Shown here one piece after another: positions 1-11,156 of a stretch of 64,000 nt of DNA. The DNA lies in contig OY743190.1 of assembly GCA_963555705.1 (NCBI GenBank), forward strand, positions 12,747,501-12,811,500, given 5' to 3'. The notes beneath the pieces were generated by a model, which was not told the origin of the DNA, searched no databases, and saw only the letters and a program-made list of their open reading frames with translations. How positions within the stretch are numbered: the first letter of the stretch is position 1; every line of letters begins with the position of its first letter. Made by a program: the position numbers and the translations under genes. The stretch comes from Ligustrum vulgare (taxonomy: Eukaryota > Streptophyta > Magnoliopsida > Lamiales > Oleaceae).

Positions 1-1767
1 CTCTATAGATCTTTATCTCTAAGATATAAGCATCTTCTCCCTCATCTTGCATGAGTAAAATCTTTCACAACCATAATTTTATCGAAGAAACAAAAAGATG
101 TCGTTTTCATTAATAATATGTCATCCAAATATAATATTAAGAATACGATATCACTACCACTTGCATTTTATAATCACATAGTTCCTATTTATTTAATTTT
201 TGATGTAATCAAACTTTTTGATTATTTCATCAAAATATTCCAGCTCATAGAGGCTTGTTTCGATCCAAACATGGATCAGTAAATCTAGCATACATTGTCA
301 GCATTTTGGATTCAAAACTTTTTGGGTTGTGTCGCATACACTTCCCAATTTATATTCTATCTCAAGAATGCAATTTTGTTATCCTTCTGCCATATCTTAT
401 ATTTATGATATGCAACTATTTACAAACAAAAATAGATTTAAGCATGGCTGCTAGTAAAAGGTCAAAGTCAATTGTTTGGCTTTGTTTGTAACATTTTACT
501 ATTAGCCTTACTTTGTATGTATGGATGTTTCCATTTATCTTGACCTTCTTGTAAACAAATTTACAACTCATGAGGTTTATTCCATCAGTTAGGTCGACCA
601 AAGTCCTTACCTTGTTTACATACATCAAGTCCATCTTGGATCCCATGGCACCTTGCCATCTCCTTGAGTCAACACTTGACTTTACCTTTTGCGTAACTTG
701 TAGGTTCATTATCCTTGATAAGTAATCATGAATTCAATCATTCAAGGAATCAAATGATCCTACTAAATTTACGCTGAGCTGTCGTGTCATCAGGAATCTC
801 TACTTCCTGATCATGAGTTTGTCCCTTAGCTGGTGTGGGATTAATCTCAAGCTCATTTATTTGGTCAATTGATATTTGTGATCCTTAAACTTCTTCAAGT
901 TCTATTTTGCTCCCACTGTCCTCTCCTAATATGAACTATTTCTCTAGGAAGACAGCATGTCTAAAAAGAAGACTTTCTTCTCAGTGGGATTATAGAATTG
1001 ATATCCAATTATTCTTCATGGATATCATACAAATATACATCTATCGGAGTTAGACTCTAGCTAATCCGATTCAATACGCTTCACATAAGTGTCATAGCCC
1101 TGAACTTTGATATGAAATAAGTTGGGGCTTTTTACCTATCCATAACTCGTATGGAGTTTTGTTGACCAATTTAGATGGGACACGATATAGTGTGTAGCAT
1201 GTGGTATCTAGTACATGAACCCAAAACGATTTTCGGGAGGCTTGCATGGCTCATCATTTATTGTACCATATCTAATGATGTACAATTTCTCCTATCAGAT
1301 ACATCGTTGGGCTGCGGTGTATAAGTTGGAGATCACTGCTAGAGAATCTTATTATCCATTAGTTAATCTAAAACTCACCTTTAGATATTCTACACATTGA
1401 TCAGATCATAGTGATGAATATCTTTACCAAATTATTTCTCTAGTTCTAGCTCTAATTTCTTGAACCTTTCAAGGGCTTCATGCTTGAATTTCATCAAGTA
1501 TACATAACCATATCTAGATGGTTGTTAGTAAATGTGATGAAGTAAGATAAACTACCTCTAACATTAATTAATACGGGTCCACATACATCACTATGTATTA
1601 GGTCCATTAATTGTGCAGATCTTTCTTCTTTTCAAAAAAAAGAGATTCGGTCACCTTGCCTAACAGGCATGAATTGCATTTTTCAAGTGATTCAAAATCA
1701 ATTGACCTCAAATCTACATCTCCATGTAATTTGAAAATGCTTTCGTGACATTAATTTGTGGTGCCAG

Positions 1768-1862
<95 letters not shown>

Positions 1863-2480
1863 TTAATGCCTTATTTTGCTTTTAATTTTCTATACTCTAA
1901 TTAGAAAACTCATTATCTAGAATATAAATGTCATTTTTTAATTCACCACAACTATATTATATCTTCTCAAGATAAAAGGGAACAACGATTGTCCTTAACA
2001 TTAAACAATTAATGTCTCAACATGAAATTGAATTAGTGCTCTTAGTAATGGTCAGTATGAAATTTCTCTAATTCTAGTATAAATCTATAAGGAAATGACA
2101 AGAAGTTTGTCCTTATAGGTAATGCAGCAACCCTTGCTCATTCCCATCGTATAGGTCAACTTTTTCATTCTGCAGTAGTATGCTTTTCTCTAGTCTGCGC
2201 ATATTTATTCAAATTCAAATATGAGATCCTCTGGCATCTAATACCCAAGAGACTAAAGAAATAGCTAAATCTACCTCAACAAAATTACTTGTAATAGAAG
2301 TTTCAGAAAACTTCTTTACTTTCAAGTTTGCGAGGTGAGCCTTACATTTCTTATTCCAACAATCTTTCATTCCAAATGAAAACAAGGGTCATTGAAACTT
2401 GGATTGTCCTTCATTGCTTTGACTATTGTTTATCTTAGCCTTATTGGATACTTCTCAAAGCTTCCATTAGACTTCCATTT
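1..2480 (-). pseudogene. Copia pol remnant (protease/integrase/reverse transcriptase)
   Basis: Minus-strand translation shows a decayed copia polyprotein. The stretch 416-709 encodes the N-terminal RT block (WQGAMGSKMDLMYVNKV, then KARL-like and DFD-like segments). Further downstream 230-270 reads SIYGLKQAS-like, and 120-131 encodes the RT catalytic motif as YLDD. Between 780 and 1200 lie scattered remnants of the integrase C-terminus, and around 2200-2330 a WVLD-x-G-SH-like protease segment. Stops and frameshifts interrupt all of it, so no functional product is expected. Family assignment to Ty1/copia rests on the RT motifs and on the gag-upstream order. Confidence 0.75.
1772..1860. repeat. 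(TA)n microsatellite
   Basis: About 89 bases of uninterrupted alternating T and A inside the pol remnant. This is a slippage-prone simple repeat, and its length is likely to vary between individuals or assemblies. Confidence 0.98.
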
Positions 2481-2488
2481 CAGAGGAA

Positions 2489-2878
2489 TCATTGGCCAAG
2501 ACATGTCCCATTATCAAACCTGGTATTTGGCTCAATAGTCTTAAGCATATTTAGCAACTCAAGAAGTGTGCGTTCGAGCTCATTCATGTTAAGATTCATA
2601 ATGAACTTTGAATAGCTGTTTGGCAGAGATTGCAAAACCAAGTCACTACTTAGTTCATTGTCCACAACAAAACTCAATCGAGACAACTTCTCAATATAGC
2701 CAATCATCTTCAGTATATCATACTGATTGAAGATTGCTCTTCCATTTTGCACAATGTAGATGCTTAGAAAGATCATATATTTCAACAGGTGATTGGTTAT
2801 CATACAACTATGGATAATCACTTTATTAGCATCAATACTCTTATGTTTGCTTTTGTAATGCAGTTGAAATAGTTGCAA
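2489..2878 (-). pseudogene. Copia gag remnant
   Basis: A 129-codon open stretch containing a copia gag (UBN2/DUF4219-like) segment: MIGYIEKLSRLSF, then SSDLVLQSLPNSYSKF and a Leu-rich helix with NELERTLLELLNML. These correspond to the segment of copia gag that precedes the zinc knuckle. A normal gag is far longer, and the N-terminal part is not recognisable here. A remnant of the CCHC region can be glimpsed further left (about 2340-2400, with MKDCWNKKCKAH). The fragment lies in the expected place between leader and pol. Confidence 0.7.
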
Positions 2879-4945
2879 ACATCACATATGTTGCAATACT
2901 ATTGTCAGTACTGTGTTAAGCCACCTCTTTTGAAATTGAGTTCTCAACTAAAACTTCTGGAAACGGATGCTCTAGGATCTATCCAATTAATCATGCTTGA
3001 GAACAGTTCTCAGATTATGGTGCGATTCGAAAAATTTGGTTGAATCAGATAATAGGCATCCAGTATACCTCTCAAGATTATATGATTACTCGATATTCAA
3101 AATAATAAATGACAAAATAAAGAATTAATAAAGATGCATCAATTAATTTAACATGGACTTGAATTAAATTAATTATGCTCACACTGTTTAAATAAATTTA
3201 TGACCCTCTTACACAAATTAATGGAATCCATACTTTGATTCCCAGTGGGCTAGGATCTCATTTGTTATATCAAGACCTTGAGGGTACTCAACAAGCCTTA
3301 ATAAAACATTTGGGTAGATACTCTTATCAATTGTATCTCTATACAACTCCCAGATCATTAAATCAACAATTGTTTGTCCACACACATCTTATGTGTTAAC
3401 TTAATATGCCTCTAAAAATTATCTCCTTGAGTGTACTCAACAAAAGATAGATTTTAGTTAAGTCAAACCCATCTTTCAGAAATATCTAATAATTCATAGT
3501 GTCAAACATATTCCTAATAAACTCGCCTTGAGTGTTCTCAACAAGCTAAGGTCGATACGAAACTCTAGTTTTTCACTATAATGGTGGAAGGCGAATATAA
3601 TTGACTTAATATTAAATTGAGGGATTCAATCATGCAAAGGTCTCATCAAATTATGTATATATAATTTATCATACATCTAACATGCTAATAAACATACACG
3701 TAATAAATATAGTGTGGACGATTATGAACTTTATTCTATCTAGTCTTCCCGAGCTAAAAGGAAGACTAGTTGGTCAATTCCTAGGGGGACATAGCATTGA
3801 TCATACAATGCTCCATCTCCATGGTATCCTCCATCTTGTATCTTCAACCAATCCAGCTGCAGCCTGTATCCTATACTAGTTGGCATGCAAGCCTAATTAA
3901 ATTAAGCACGCAGGCTCAAATAATAAAATAACAATGGGCTCACAGGTCCATAATATTTACAATAGGCTCGCATGCCCAAATACTACAAGAAATAAAATTA
4001 ACAATTCTACACATCCACATGATCGAGTCCATAATCATCCACTAGTATAACATTCATCAAATAAATGCAATCTTATATAATATCAAATATTATATATAGA
4101 TATATTTCAAGTTTCTAGCAAATAAATGTCTTCTAAACATTTTAGACAAAAGGTCGAAACAATTAAATAAATAATTAATCAAATTAATCAACTTATTTAA
4201 TTAGCGGGATTTATTTAATCAAAATCAAATTTTAATTAAATATCGAATTAGAGTCCAACTCTAATTATATGGTTTATGGGAAAATAGAATTACTACTTTG
4301 ATTTATGATAAACCTCCTACATAAAATAAAATAGAATTCAATTCAATAATTAATTAATCAAATTAATCAACTATCAAACTTTAATTAAAATCTAATTTTT
4401 AATTAAATGCATGTTGGAGTCCAAATCCAATATCAAGGCTTTCAAGGCAATTGAGTTTTAATTTAATAATTAATTAATCAAATTAATCAATTATCAAAAT
4501 TTAATTAAAATCAAATTTTAATTAAATGCATATTGGAGTCCAACTCCAATATCAAGGTTTTCAGGGCAATTGAGTTTTAATTTAATAATTAACTAATCAA
4601 ATTAATCAATTATCAAATTAATTTAACCAAAATCAAATTTTAATTAAATATTAAATTAGAGTCCAACTCTAATTATAATATTAGGATAAATTGAATTAAT
4701 ATTTCAATTTAGGATAACACTCCTAAATAAAATAAAATTCAATCTAGGTCAAAGTTACTAAATTGGTTAAAATCATATTTTAACGATAATTTAAAACCAT
4801 GAATTTAAATAATAAATTTTAATTGGGTCAAGATTGAAAATATGATCAAAATTGAAATTTTGGTGAAACCATTAAAATCAATTTTAGAAAACAATTTGAA
4901 ATTAACCATTAAAACCATTTTATCGAATTTACAATCTGAGCTCAA
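2879..4945 (-). other. Copia leader, non-coding
   Basis: No gene. This AT-rich stretch lies between the gag remnant and the viral insertion. It holds three spaced copies of a CTTGAGxGTxCTCAACAA-type motif (near 3278, 3424 and 3530) and, toward its right end, a roughly 130-bp tandem repeat. In minus orientation it reads from the primer-site side toward gag, consistent with an unusually long untranslated leader. Confidence 0.45.
4190..4690. repeat. Imperfect tandem repeat, unit about 130 bp, 3-4 copies
   Basis: Repeated units contain AATTAATCAA runs, a TTTTAATTAAAT block and a short palindrome of the type TTGGAGTCCAACTCCAA (variants TTAGAGTCCAACTCTAA). The units start near 4190, 4330, 4455 and 4580. 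The central GAGTCCAACTC palindrome is retained in each copy while the flanks diverge. Confidence 0.8.
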
Positions 4946-6655
4946 TTGAAATTTACAAATAGAGCCCTTAATTTCGAAAATTATAAAGCAGGCTCCTGTA
5001 TTAACAATTGCACTTTAACCCCTGATATGATATTGCAGCTGGGGCCTACAACTTCTGAAATTGCATTGTGGCCCCCGTCTCCACCCAAAAAGAAGTTGAT
5101 TAGGCTTCAAAAACAAGGGGAGGCAGGCGAAAGTAGCAAGACTACTGGAGCAAAAATTACAGGCGAAAGTAGCAAGACTACTAGAGCAAAAATTACAGTT
5201 TCAAAAGAAACGCCTATTATCGAAAGTAGCAAGACTACTGGAGAGAAATTTACAGTACTTGCAGAAAATGTTACTGCAACAAGCTCGCAAGGGCTTAAGG
5301 GAATTCAAAACCCGCAACTTGGACCACAAATCCAATTAAATACAGGAGATTCTTCGGAAACTCAATGTTCTCAAAAACATACGGTTATTCAAAAACCAAC
5401 TGAAATATCTCAGACACAACTGGAAACCACACCATTGGTGGGGGTAAATACTTCCATTGCAGGTACAAAATTCTATACAATCTTTGATGGACCTCACAGA
5501 GGATTCTACACAAGTTGGGCAGAAGTCGAACTTATTGTCAAAGGAAAACCATACAAACACAAAAGCTTTAAAACCTTTTCAGATGCTCATCAAGCCTATC
5601 TGGACTTTTGTACAAAAAATGGACACATCTCAATCCCACACAAAAATTTATTTGACCAACAAAACCTAAATTTGAGACCAAACTATTGTCAACCAGACAT
5701 TAGATCCAGGCCCAGAATGCCTACATTCATACCACCATCCGAAAACCAAAGGATAAAATTCTTTTCCTACAGTGAAGCAGCCCAATCCAGCAAACCAACC
5801 CAAATTCCAACCAGGTTCAAAAAACTTGGAAAAATCCCAGCCCAAAAGGAAGAAACCACCTTTTCGGGTATCAAACTGCAAGATTTACTCTTACTTGAAG
5901 AAGAAGCACGTACAATAGGAGCCTCTGCACCAGAAGGAGGGTACTATGGCACAATTGAGAAAAAATTCGGTCAGTTCATCTTCTTTGTAGGAGCTGAGCC
6001 CAACATGGTACAGACAGCATTCCATTGCGGTTTAATTAAAGAAATCATTCCTGGAAATGATTTTGAAGAAATCAAATTACTTGATGAAAATTTAGTAAAA
6101 ACAGTCAAAGATTTTGCTAAATTCGTAATTAAAGACAAAAACCTCAAAATCATTCTCAAGATCAACAGCACAATTCCTTTTTGGAACGAGGATAATATTT
6201 TTGTCAAAGGATATCATCATGTACAGATCAAGACAGTCCAAGAAGTGGAAATCAACACTCCAATTGCTGGACAACTCACTGAAGTAAACGAAGAAATTTT
6301 GCCAGACTGGAGATCCCTTTCATTTCAAAGGGTTTTTACAGGATTAAAAAATTTTGACGGAATTTCAAAGATTAAAGTAAACTACAGTTCAAAGTTTATT
6401 TTAATTACTAGTAAAACAAGTACACTTATCAATGTAATGGATACTAGAAAAATTTGTAAGTTTGAACATAATTTCTATTATTTGCCAAATACACAAAGCA
6501 GCTACAAAGGACATTTATGCAAAGCTCTCAGATCAAGTCTCGGGAAGATGCACCTTTGTCAATGGTGTAAAGTTGATGAGACTCAACAACAAGAAAATGA
6601 AAAAATTGCAGACAGCAGTACATCTGGCAGCATTAGCCGCATCCAATCAGAATAA
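4946..6655 (+). CDS. Caulimovirid transactivator/viroplasmin (ORF VI type), 5'-chimeric
   Basis: The 569-codon ORF includes a viroplasmin domain at about residues 174-222 (FYTIFDGPHRGFYTSW, then a KSFKTFSDA block). In caulimovirids this domain is typical of the inclusion-body protein that transactivates reinitiation on polycistronic RNA. A repeated ESSKTTG-type peptide occurs at residues 58-95. Near the C-terminus a Cys/His cluster (HLC...HLCQWC) may bind zinc. The first 47 or so codons are encoded by the copia leader, because the same DNA recurs at 13010-13073 outside the virus, so this start is not viral. The true viral N-terminus lies at 7796-7849 on the other strand. The remainder is uninterrupted. 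Confidence 0.8.
   Translation: MKFTNRALNFENYKAGSCINNCTLTPDMILQLGPTTSEIALWPPSPPKKKLIRLQKQGEAGESSKTTGAKITGESSKTTRAKITVSKETPIIESSKTTGEKFTVLAENVTATSSQGLKGIQNPQLGPQIQLNTGDSSETQCSQKHTVIQKPTEISQTQLETTPLVGVNTSIAGTKFYTIFDGPHRGFYTSWAEVELIVKGKPYKHKSFKTFSDAHQAYLDFCTKNGHISIPHKNLFDQQNLNLRPNYCQPDIRSRPRMPTFIPPSENQRIKFFSYSEAAQSSKPTQIPTRFKKLGKIPAQKEETTFSGIKLQDLLLLEEEARTIGASAPEGGYYGTIEKKFGQFIFFVGAEPNMVQTAFHCGLIKEIIPGNDFEEIKLLDENLVKTVKDFAKFVIKDKNLKIILKINSTIPFWNEDNIFVKGYHHVQIKTVQEVEINTPIAGQLTEVNEEILPDWRSLSFQRVFTGLKNFDGISKIKVNYSSKFILITSKTSTLINVMDTRKICKFEHNFYYLPNTQSSYKGHLCKALRSSLGKMHLCQWCKVDETQQQENEKIADSSTSGSISRIQSE
5025..5090. repeat. Left copy of about 65-bp direct repeat flanking the viral insert
   Basis: This segment recurs almost identically at 13010-13073, with one base missing in a C run. 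The two copies lie at the outer edges of the pararetroviral DNA, in the same orientation. The simplest reading is that copia leader sequence was duplicated when the viral DNA entered. Confidence 0.85.
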
Positions 6656-7433
6656 AAAGTTGAAAATACTTTTTGACCAGAAGTTTCCGGGTGAAACGCG
6701 TGTCAAAAACTATTTAATACTATCAACAAATTCTGAAAAAAGAAGAGGAAAGAGAAAAAAGGACAAGAGAAGAAAAAGAAGGCAAAAGAAGACAAAAGAA
6801 AGAAAAAAGAGGAAAGAGAAAAAGGAAAAGGAAATTTTCTCGTAACAAATGAAGAAAAAGAAGAAAGTTGGAAGAAAATGTCAAAAAGGCTACAAGAGGA
6901 TGGAAGAAAAAGTCAAAAAGGCTACAAGAGCTACCAAAAAGGCTAAAATAAAATCACGTGAACAATGAAGGCACTCTGCAAAAATCAACAGGAAAAAGAA
7001 CAGCGGAGGACTATAAAGACGGGAAAAAACAGAAGAAAAGAGGAGGAAAATTTTTCGCTTCAAATTTCTTTTTGAATTTACTCTGAAAAATGTATCAAGG
7101 CTAAACACCTTCAAGACAGTGATCCACACTTGGGTCAAAAATATATAATTAAATAAGTTTAAGAGTTTTTTTCTCTTAAACCTTCTGTTTTCAATAAAAA
7201 GTCCAATGTTTTCTTCACTTTTCTTACTTTGTTCAAATACGTACGGATCTATTAAGAATTCAGACAACTGGAGTACCGCTAGGCAAGTGGTCGCAAGGGA
7301 AACATAGCCCAGTAATTCAACATAGTGAGGCGTGGGATCAAAAAAGAAACGTAGGAAGCAGCAACCAACAAAGTACATCAAGAAGGTTTAATTTTGAAAG
7401 CTCCTTAAATTTATTTTTATTTACATATTTGGC
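6656..7433 (+). promoter_or_regulatory. Viral large intergenic region with promoter and poly(A) signal
   Basis: Follows the transactivator gene. A purine-rich tract (6735-6950) precedes a TATA-like CTATAAAG at 7011-7018. About 180 bases on is AATAAA (7193-7198), preceded by a short hairpin. TATA followed closely by a poly(A) signal is the usual caulimovirid arrangement for a terminally redundant pregenomic RNA. The region runs to the primer-site boundary at 7492, where the genome inverts. Apparent Lys/Arg-rich reading frames in the purine tract are low-complexity artefacts. Confidence 0.65.
7157..7198 (+). terminator. Hairpin plus AATAAA poly(A) signal of the pararetrovirus
   Basis: A 9-bp stem (GTTTAAGAG / CTCTTAAAC, 7157-7165 with 7173-7181) around a T-rich loop stands 11 bases upstream of AATAAA at 7193. 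Position relative to the TATA box fits the viral 3'-end signal; function is inferred. Confidence 0.55.
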
Positions 7434-7536
7434 CAAGCATGAGATCACATGTCTTGATTAATACACTTCCGCACACACCTTCCTCAAATTGGTGTGTGCG
7501 GAAGTGTATTAATCAAGACATGTGATCTCATGCTTG
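7434..7536. repeat. Near-perfect palindrome at the viral inversion junction
   Basis: Arms of about 46 bases (7434-7479 and 7491-7536) are exact inverse complements around an 11-base centre. The left arm is the end of the plus-oriented viral segment and the right arm the end of the minus-oriented segment, both being leader sequence next to the primer site. Each arm also contains a smaller viral inverted repeat (GGAAGTGTATTAATCAAG type), which is seen again at 12950-13004. Confidence 0.95.
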
Positions 7537-7555
7537 ATTAATACACTTCCGCACA

Positions 7556-7795
7556 ATGTATAACAATTAATTTGTGTACTAGTGTTCTCCATAACTATGA
7601 TGGCAATTTGCATAGTGTATGATGAATGTACGTAAATTATTTTCATAATTTTGTTTTGTTTCAAGATATTTTTGCTCCATATTTAAAGTACAATAAGGAT
7701 TTCCCCAAAATTTCTTTGAGTCAATTCTTTCTTTGTACCATAAAAATGCTTCGTACTGAAAGGTAAACAATTTGTGAAGTGCATAGCAAGTATTC
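7556..7795 (-). repeat. Second copy of the viral leader-ORF segment
   Basis: About 240 bp matching 12647-12885 in the same orientation, with only a handful of differences, including one T more in a T run. It lies between the inversion palindrome and the transactivator stub. It therefore represents viral genome start sequence joined out of order to the end of the polymerase/transactivator region. Confidence 0.9.
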
Positions 7796-7849
7796 TTTTG
7801 TTTCAATTTCTGTCTCAATGTCTTCTATTTGTTCCTTGATGTCAGTCAT
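7796..7849 (-). pseudogene. Transactivator 5' stub
   Basis: An 18-codon start (MTDIKEQIEDIETEIETK) whose ATG overlaps the polymerase stop by 8 bases, as expected for the next caulimovirid gene. It ends abruptly where the duplicated leader segment begins. The rest of this gene is most probably the plus-strand ORF beginning near 5088. The split marks a rearrangement breakpoint. Confidence 0.6.
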
Positions 7850-9854
7850 TTTTACCTGAAAAAGCAAATTCTCTTGTGAGTGAATCAGCTAAAGAATTAT
7901 CTTTTCCTCTAATGATTTCAATATCAAAATTGTAGTGACTGAACCACATTTGCCATCTGATTAGTCTTCCTTGCTTGTAATCTGGGTGTACCTGATTTTT
8001 CAAAAATGATTTACATGTAGTAGAATCAGTTCTAACAAGAAATTTGTTAGTAATGATATAAATTCTAAATTTTGTTATGGCTTTTTTCATTGCTAAAATT
8101 TCTTTTTCATTGATGTGGTAATTCTTTTCAGGATTTGTGAATGTCCCTGAAGCATATCCACAAAGTTGTTCTTTTTATTCATTTTCGTCAAATGTTTTTA
8201 AAACTGCTCCCCAATGTTCTTGAGATGCATCAGTTTCAATTATCATTTTATCATTATTTTTTGGATGATATAATGATGGTAGATTTTTTATTTTAGATTT
8301 TATTTTTTGTACATAAAGAGTATCTTCTTTAGTCCAAATCCATTTAAAATCTTTTTTGAGTTTCTTTTGAAGTGGTGCTCTCATTTTTGCTAGATCTTTA
8401 ATGAAAGATTCTGCATAAGTGAGACATCCAAGAAATCTCATCAATTGTTTTTGATCTTGTATTTCGTTTGGAAATTCATGAATATGAGTAAGAACATGTG
8501 GTTTTAACTGCTTATAACCATATGTAATATCCATACCTAGATATCCAATTTTTTCTTTAAACATTTCTGCTTTCCTTTTGGAAAGTATAATGCCTAATTT
8601 GCATATTGTTTGAAGTACTGTGATTACATGTTTTTCATGATCTTCCTCATTGTCTGAGAAGACCAAAATATCATCAATATATACACAACAAAATTTCTCG
8701 TGTATTTTGAAGATATTATCCATATGTCTTTTGAAAATACCAGGTGCTTGTTTTAAACCAAATGGTATGATTTTCCATTGGTAATGTCCTTGCGGGCAAC
8801 TAAATGCTGTTAGATGTCTTGCATTTTGATCAAGTATAACTTGCCAAAATCCTGATTTACAATCAAAAGTAGAAAAAGTTTTCTTTCCTTTGATTAATTG
8901 TAGTAGGCTTTGCATATTTGGAATTAAATATCCATCTGCCTTAGTTATCTTGTTGAGCTGAGAATAGTCTACAACCATTCTAGCTTTTCCTCTTCTTTTT
9001 TCTGCTTCTTTTCTAACCATGAAAGCCGGTGAAGAGAATTGTGAAGTACTTGGTTCAATTACTTGTAATTCAAGTAGTTCCTTGATTTGTATAGAGAATT
9101 CTTCTCTATCCTTTGGACAATAAGCCATTGCTTTTGCTCTTATTATTGTATTTCTGTGTTCTTCAAGTAGTTCAATTGTTGCAGTCATATTTCCTTTGTT
9201 CTTTGTTGGATCCAAAGGATTTTCTGAGCAACATTGGTCAAGGAGTTTTAGGATTTCTTCTCTTTTTGAGTTGATTTTGAATTTTTCTTGTTCTTCTATT
9301 GTTAAGAAAATATTCCTTTTTGGGATAATATTTTCTCCTTGAGGTTTTGTGAAGATTTTCCTATTGCAATTGATTTTTGTCATTTCCAAGAATTTCTCTT
9401 GAAGAAAATTCATTGCAACAGCTTTTCTTTGTTTTGATATCCAAAGTCTTTGTCCGTTAAGAGTAAAACTTATGGATTCAATTTCTTGTATGAAAGGATG
9501 ATATAACTGACAAAAGTTATTTCCAATTATAAAATCAATTCCAGTTTCAAGTTGGTATACTGTTCGAATTTTGAAATAAAAAGTTTGCCATTGGGATTTG
9601 TGGTATCCACTTATCTCAATGTTTAATCCTTTTACTAGTTTTGATGTTTTGATTTCAGATTTGTCAGCAATTTTTAGATTCATTGTTTTTTCTGTTGTTA
9701 CCCAAAATTGTTTTGGAATAACAAATTTGCTGGCAGTACATAATGATGCTCCGGTGTCAATGTAAGCATGTAATGTGAATTTTCTATATCCTTCAAAACT
9801 GAGTTTTATAGGTATGTAGATTGAGTTTGGATTTGTAACATTTTTATTACTCAT
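7842..9854 (-). pseudogene. Caulimovirid polymerase (protease-RT-RNase H), one in-frame stop
   Basis: The likely start is the ATG at 9854, which overlaps the coat-protein stop; an upstream in-frame ATG lies at 9896. Domains in order: aspartic protease with DTGA (YIDTGASLC); RT with YIDDILVFS and an upstream FDCKSGFWQV block; and RNase H with ETDASQ followed by a second block with RTDSTTCKSF and a conserved IRGKDNSLADSLTR tail. A single TAA at 8175-8177 interrupts RNase H, and the frame continues unchanged on both sides. The total is about 670 codons, normal for the family. The enzyme would copy pregenomic RNA into DNA. Confidence 0.9.
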
Positions 9855-11156
9855 CCTCTGAAAATTCTGTTTCAGATGACTCAGATTCAGTTTCACTTGT
9901 TAAGTAATACAGGGATTCTGTATCACTAGGATCTTCTACTGGGTAGAAGCCTTGTTTTTGAAATGTATTTAGGAGTTTAATCCTGTCTTCATTTCCGATT
10001 TTTGCTGGGCATTCGTTTGCATAATGTCCAGATTCATTGCAAAGCCAACATCTTCAATTCTTTTTCTTTTGAGGACAAAATTTCTTTTTGTCTTGTGTTT
10101 TTTCAAATTTTTTATTCTTATATGGAATTTTCCCCTTTGAATATTTTTTGAAAAATTTCTTTTTCCTAAAAATATTTTCTTTATAAGGTTTTTTGTATTT
10201 TTTAAAAATATATCTTTTATTTCTAAAAGATCTTTTTCTTGTTTTCTTTTGGGTGTTATTGGTTGACAACCATATTGGCTAGGGATTTGGTCAAGGTAAT
10301 TGTTACAACAAATTTTTGGATTTTTGTAAACTGTTTTAACACTTTCTCTTACCAATGTGTTTTGTTTGCATTTTTCAGCAATTAAATTTCTGGTTGTAGT
10401 TATGACTAGTCCAAGGGACATGTCTATTTGAGCATTTACTCTTGGATCAATGATTTCTTTTTGTTTTTTGATTGATTCATCAAAGTCACTCATGACTTCA
10501 TGATTAAATGGTTCTGGTAGTTTACGTATGAATTTTTCTGTTAATTCTATCCATTTGTCGGTGGACATATGTAAAAATATTTTGAAAATTCGCAAGCATA
10601 ATTTTCAAAATAACACATATCACATATAGAGATTTTCTCTAAGTGATTTAATGCATCAACAATTGCAATTACTGATCTCTTACTTTTGAATGCTTCAAAA
10701 GTTTGTCCGGTAAATTGTTTGTATATTTGGTCCACAATTCTTTCAATGAATTTTGGAATGACTCCAATTGAATCTTTCCAGATTTGATTTTTTGTGTCGT
10801 ATGTAAAGCTTTAAAGGAATCTCAAAAGTTTCTGGTTTTGGTTCTCTGATTGTCGGTCCAAGTCCCATGTTAGGATCTGTTTCTCTTCCAGTATGAAATC
10901 TTTCATGAATGATGATTTCATCTTCACTGTCAGATTCTTTATCTGTTTCATATTGTGATTCAGGTTGATTTTGATTCTGTTGTTCATTGTTTTCATTGTC
11001 CGAAATTGTCATAATTTTCTCTTTTATGTCAATATTTTTGACGATTGAAACAATCTTGTCAAGTTCATTGTCTTCAAATGCCAATAAAACATTTAAGAGT
11101 CCCAACTCCTGGCTGGTCTCATAAATGATTTCAAGATTTTTCCTGAAGCTTGTCAT
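9847..11156 (-). pseudogene. Caulimovirid coat protein, frameshifted
   Basis: The N-terminal part (11156-10743) is acidic and ends near a conserved-looking capsid segment. The middle part (10735-10547) reads QIYKQFTGQTFEAF. A frame change leads to a third open part (10595-9969) rich in Lys. The nucleocapsid CCHC knuckle (CWLCNESGHYANEC) is present near 10000-10050 but in another frame, and an acidic Ser-rich tail runs to the stop at 9847, overlapping the polymerase ATG. At least three frame breaks make it non-functional. It starts at a TAATG overlap with the upstream gene. Confidence 0.75.

Noticed and set aside
6462..6845. Plus-strand Lys/Arg-rich frame overlapping the transactivator 3' end
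   Set aside because: It is a shifted frame running into a purine-rich intergenic tract; the composition alone produces the basic residues.
10054..10269. Alternative Lys-rich frame inside the coat protein region
   Set aside because: A shadow of the Lys-rich coat-protein segment in another frame; the CCHC knuckle and flanks define the coat gene instead.
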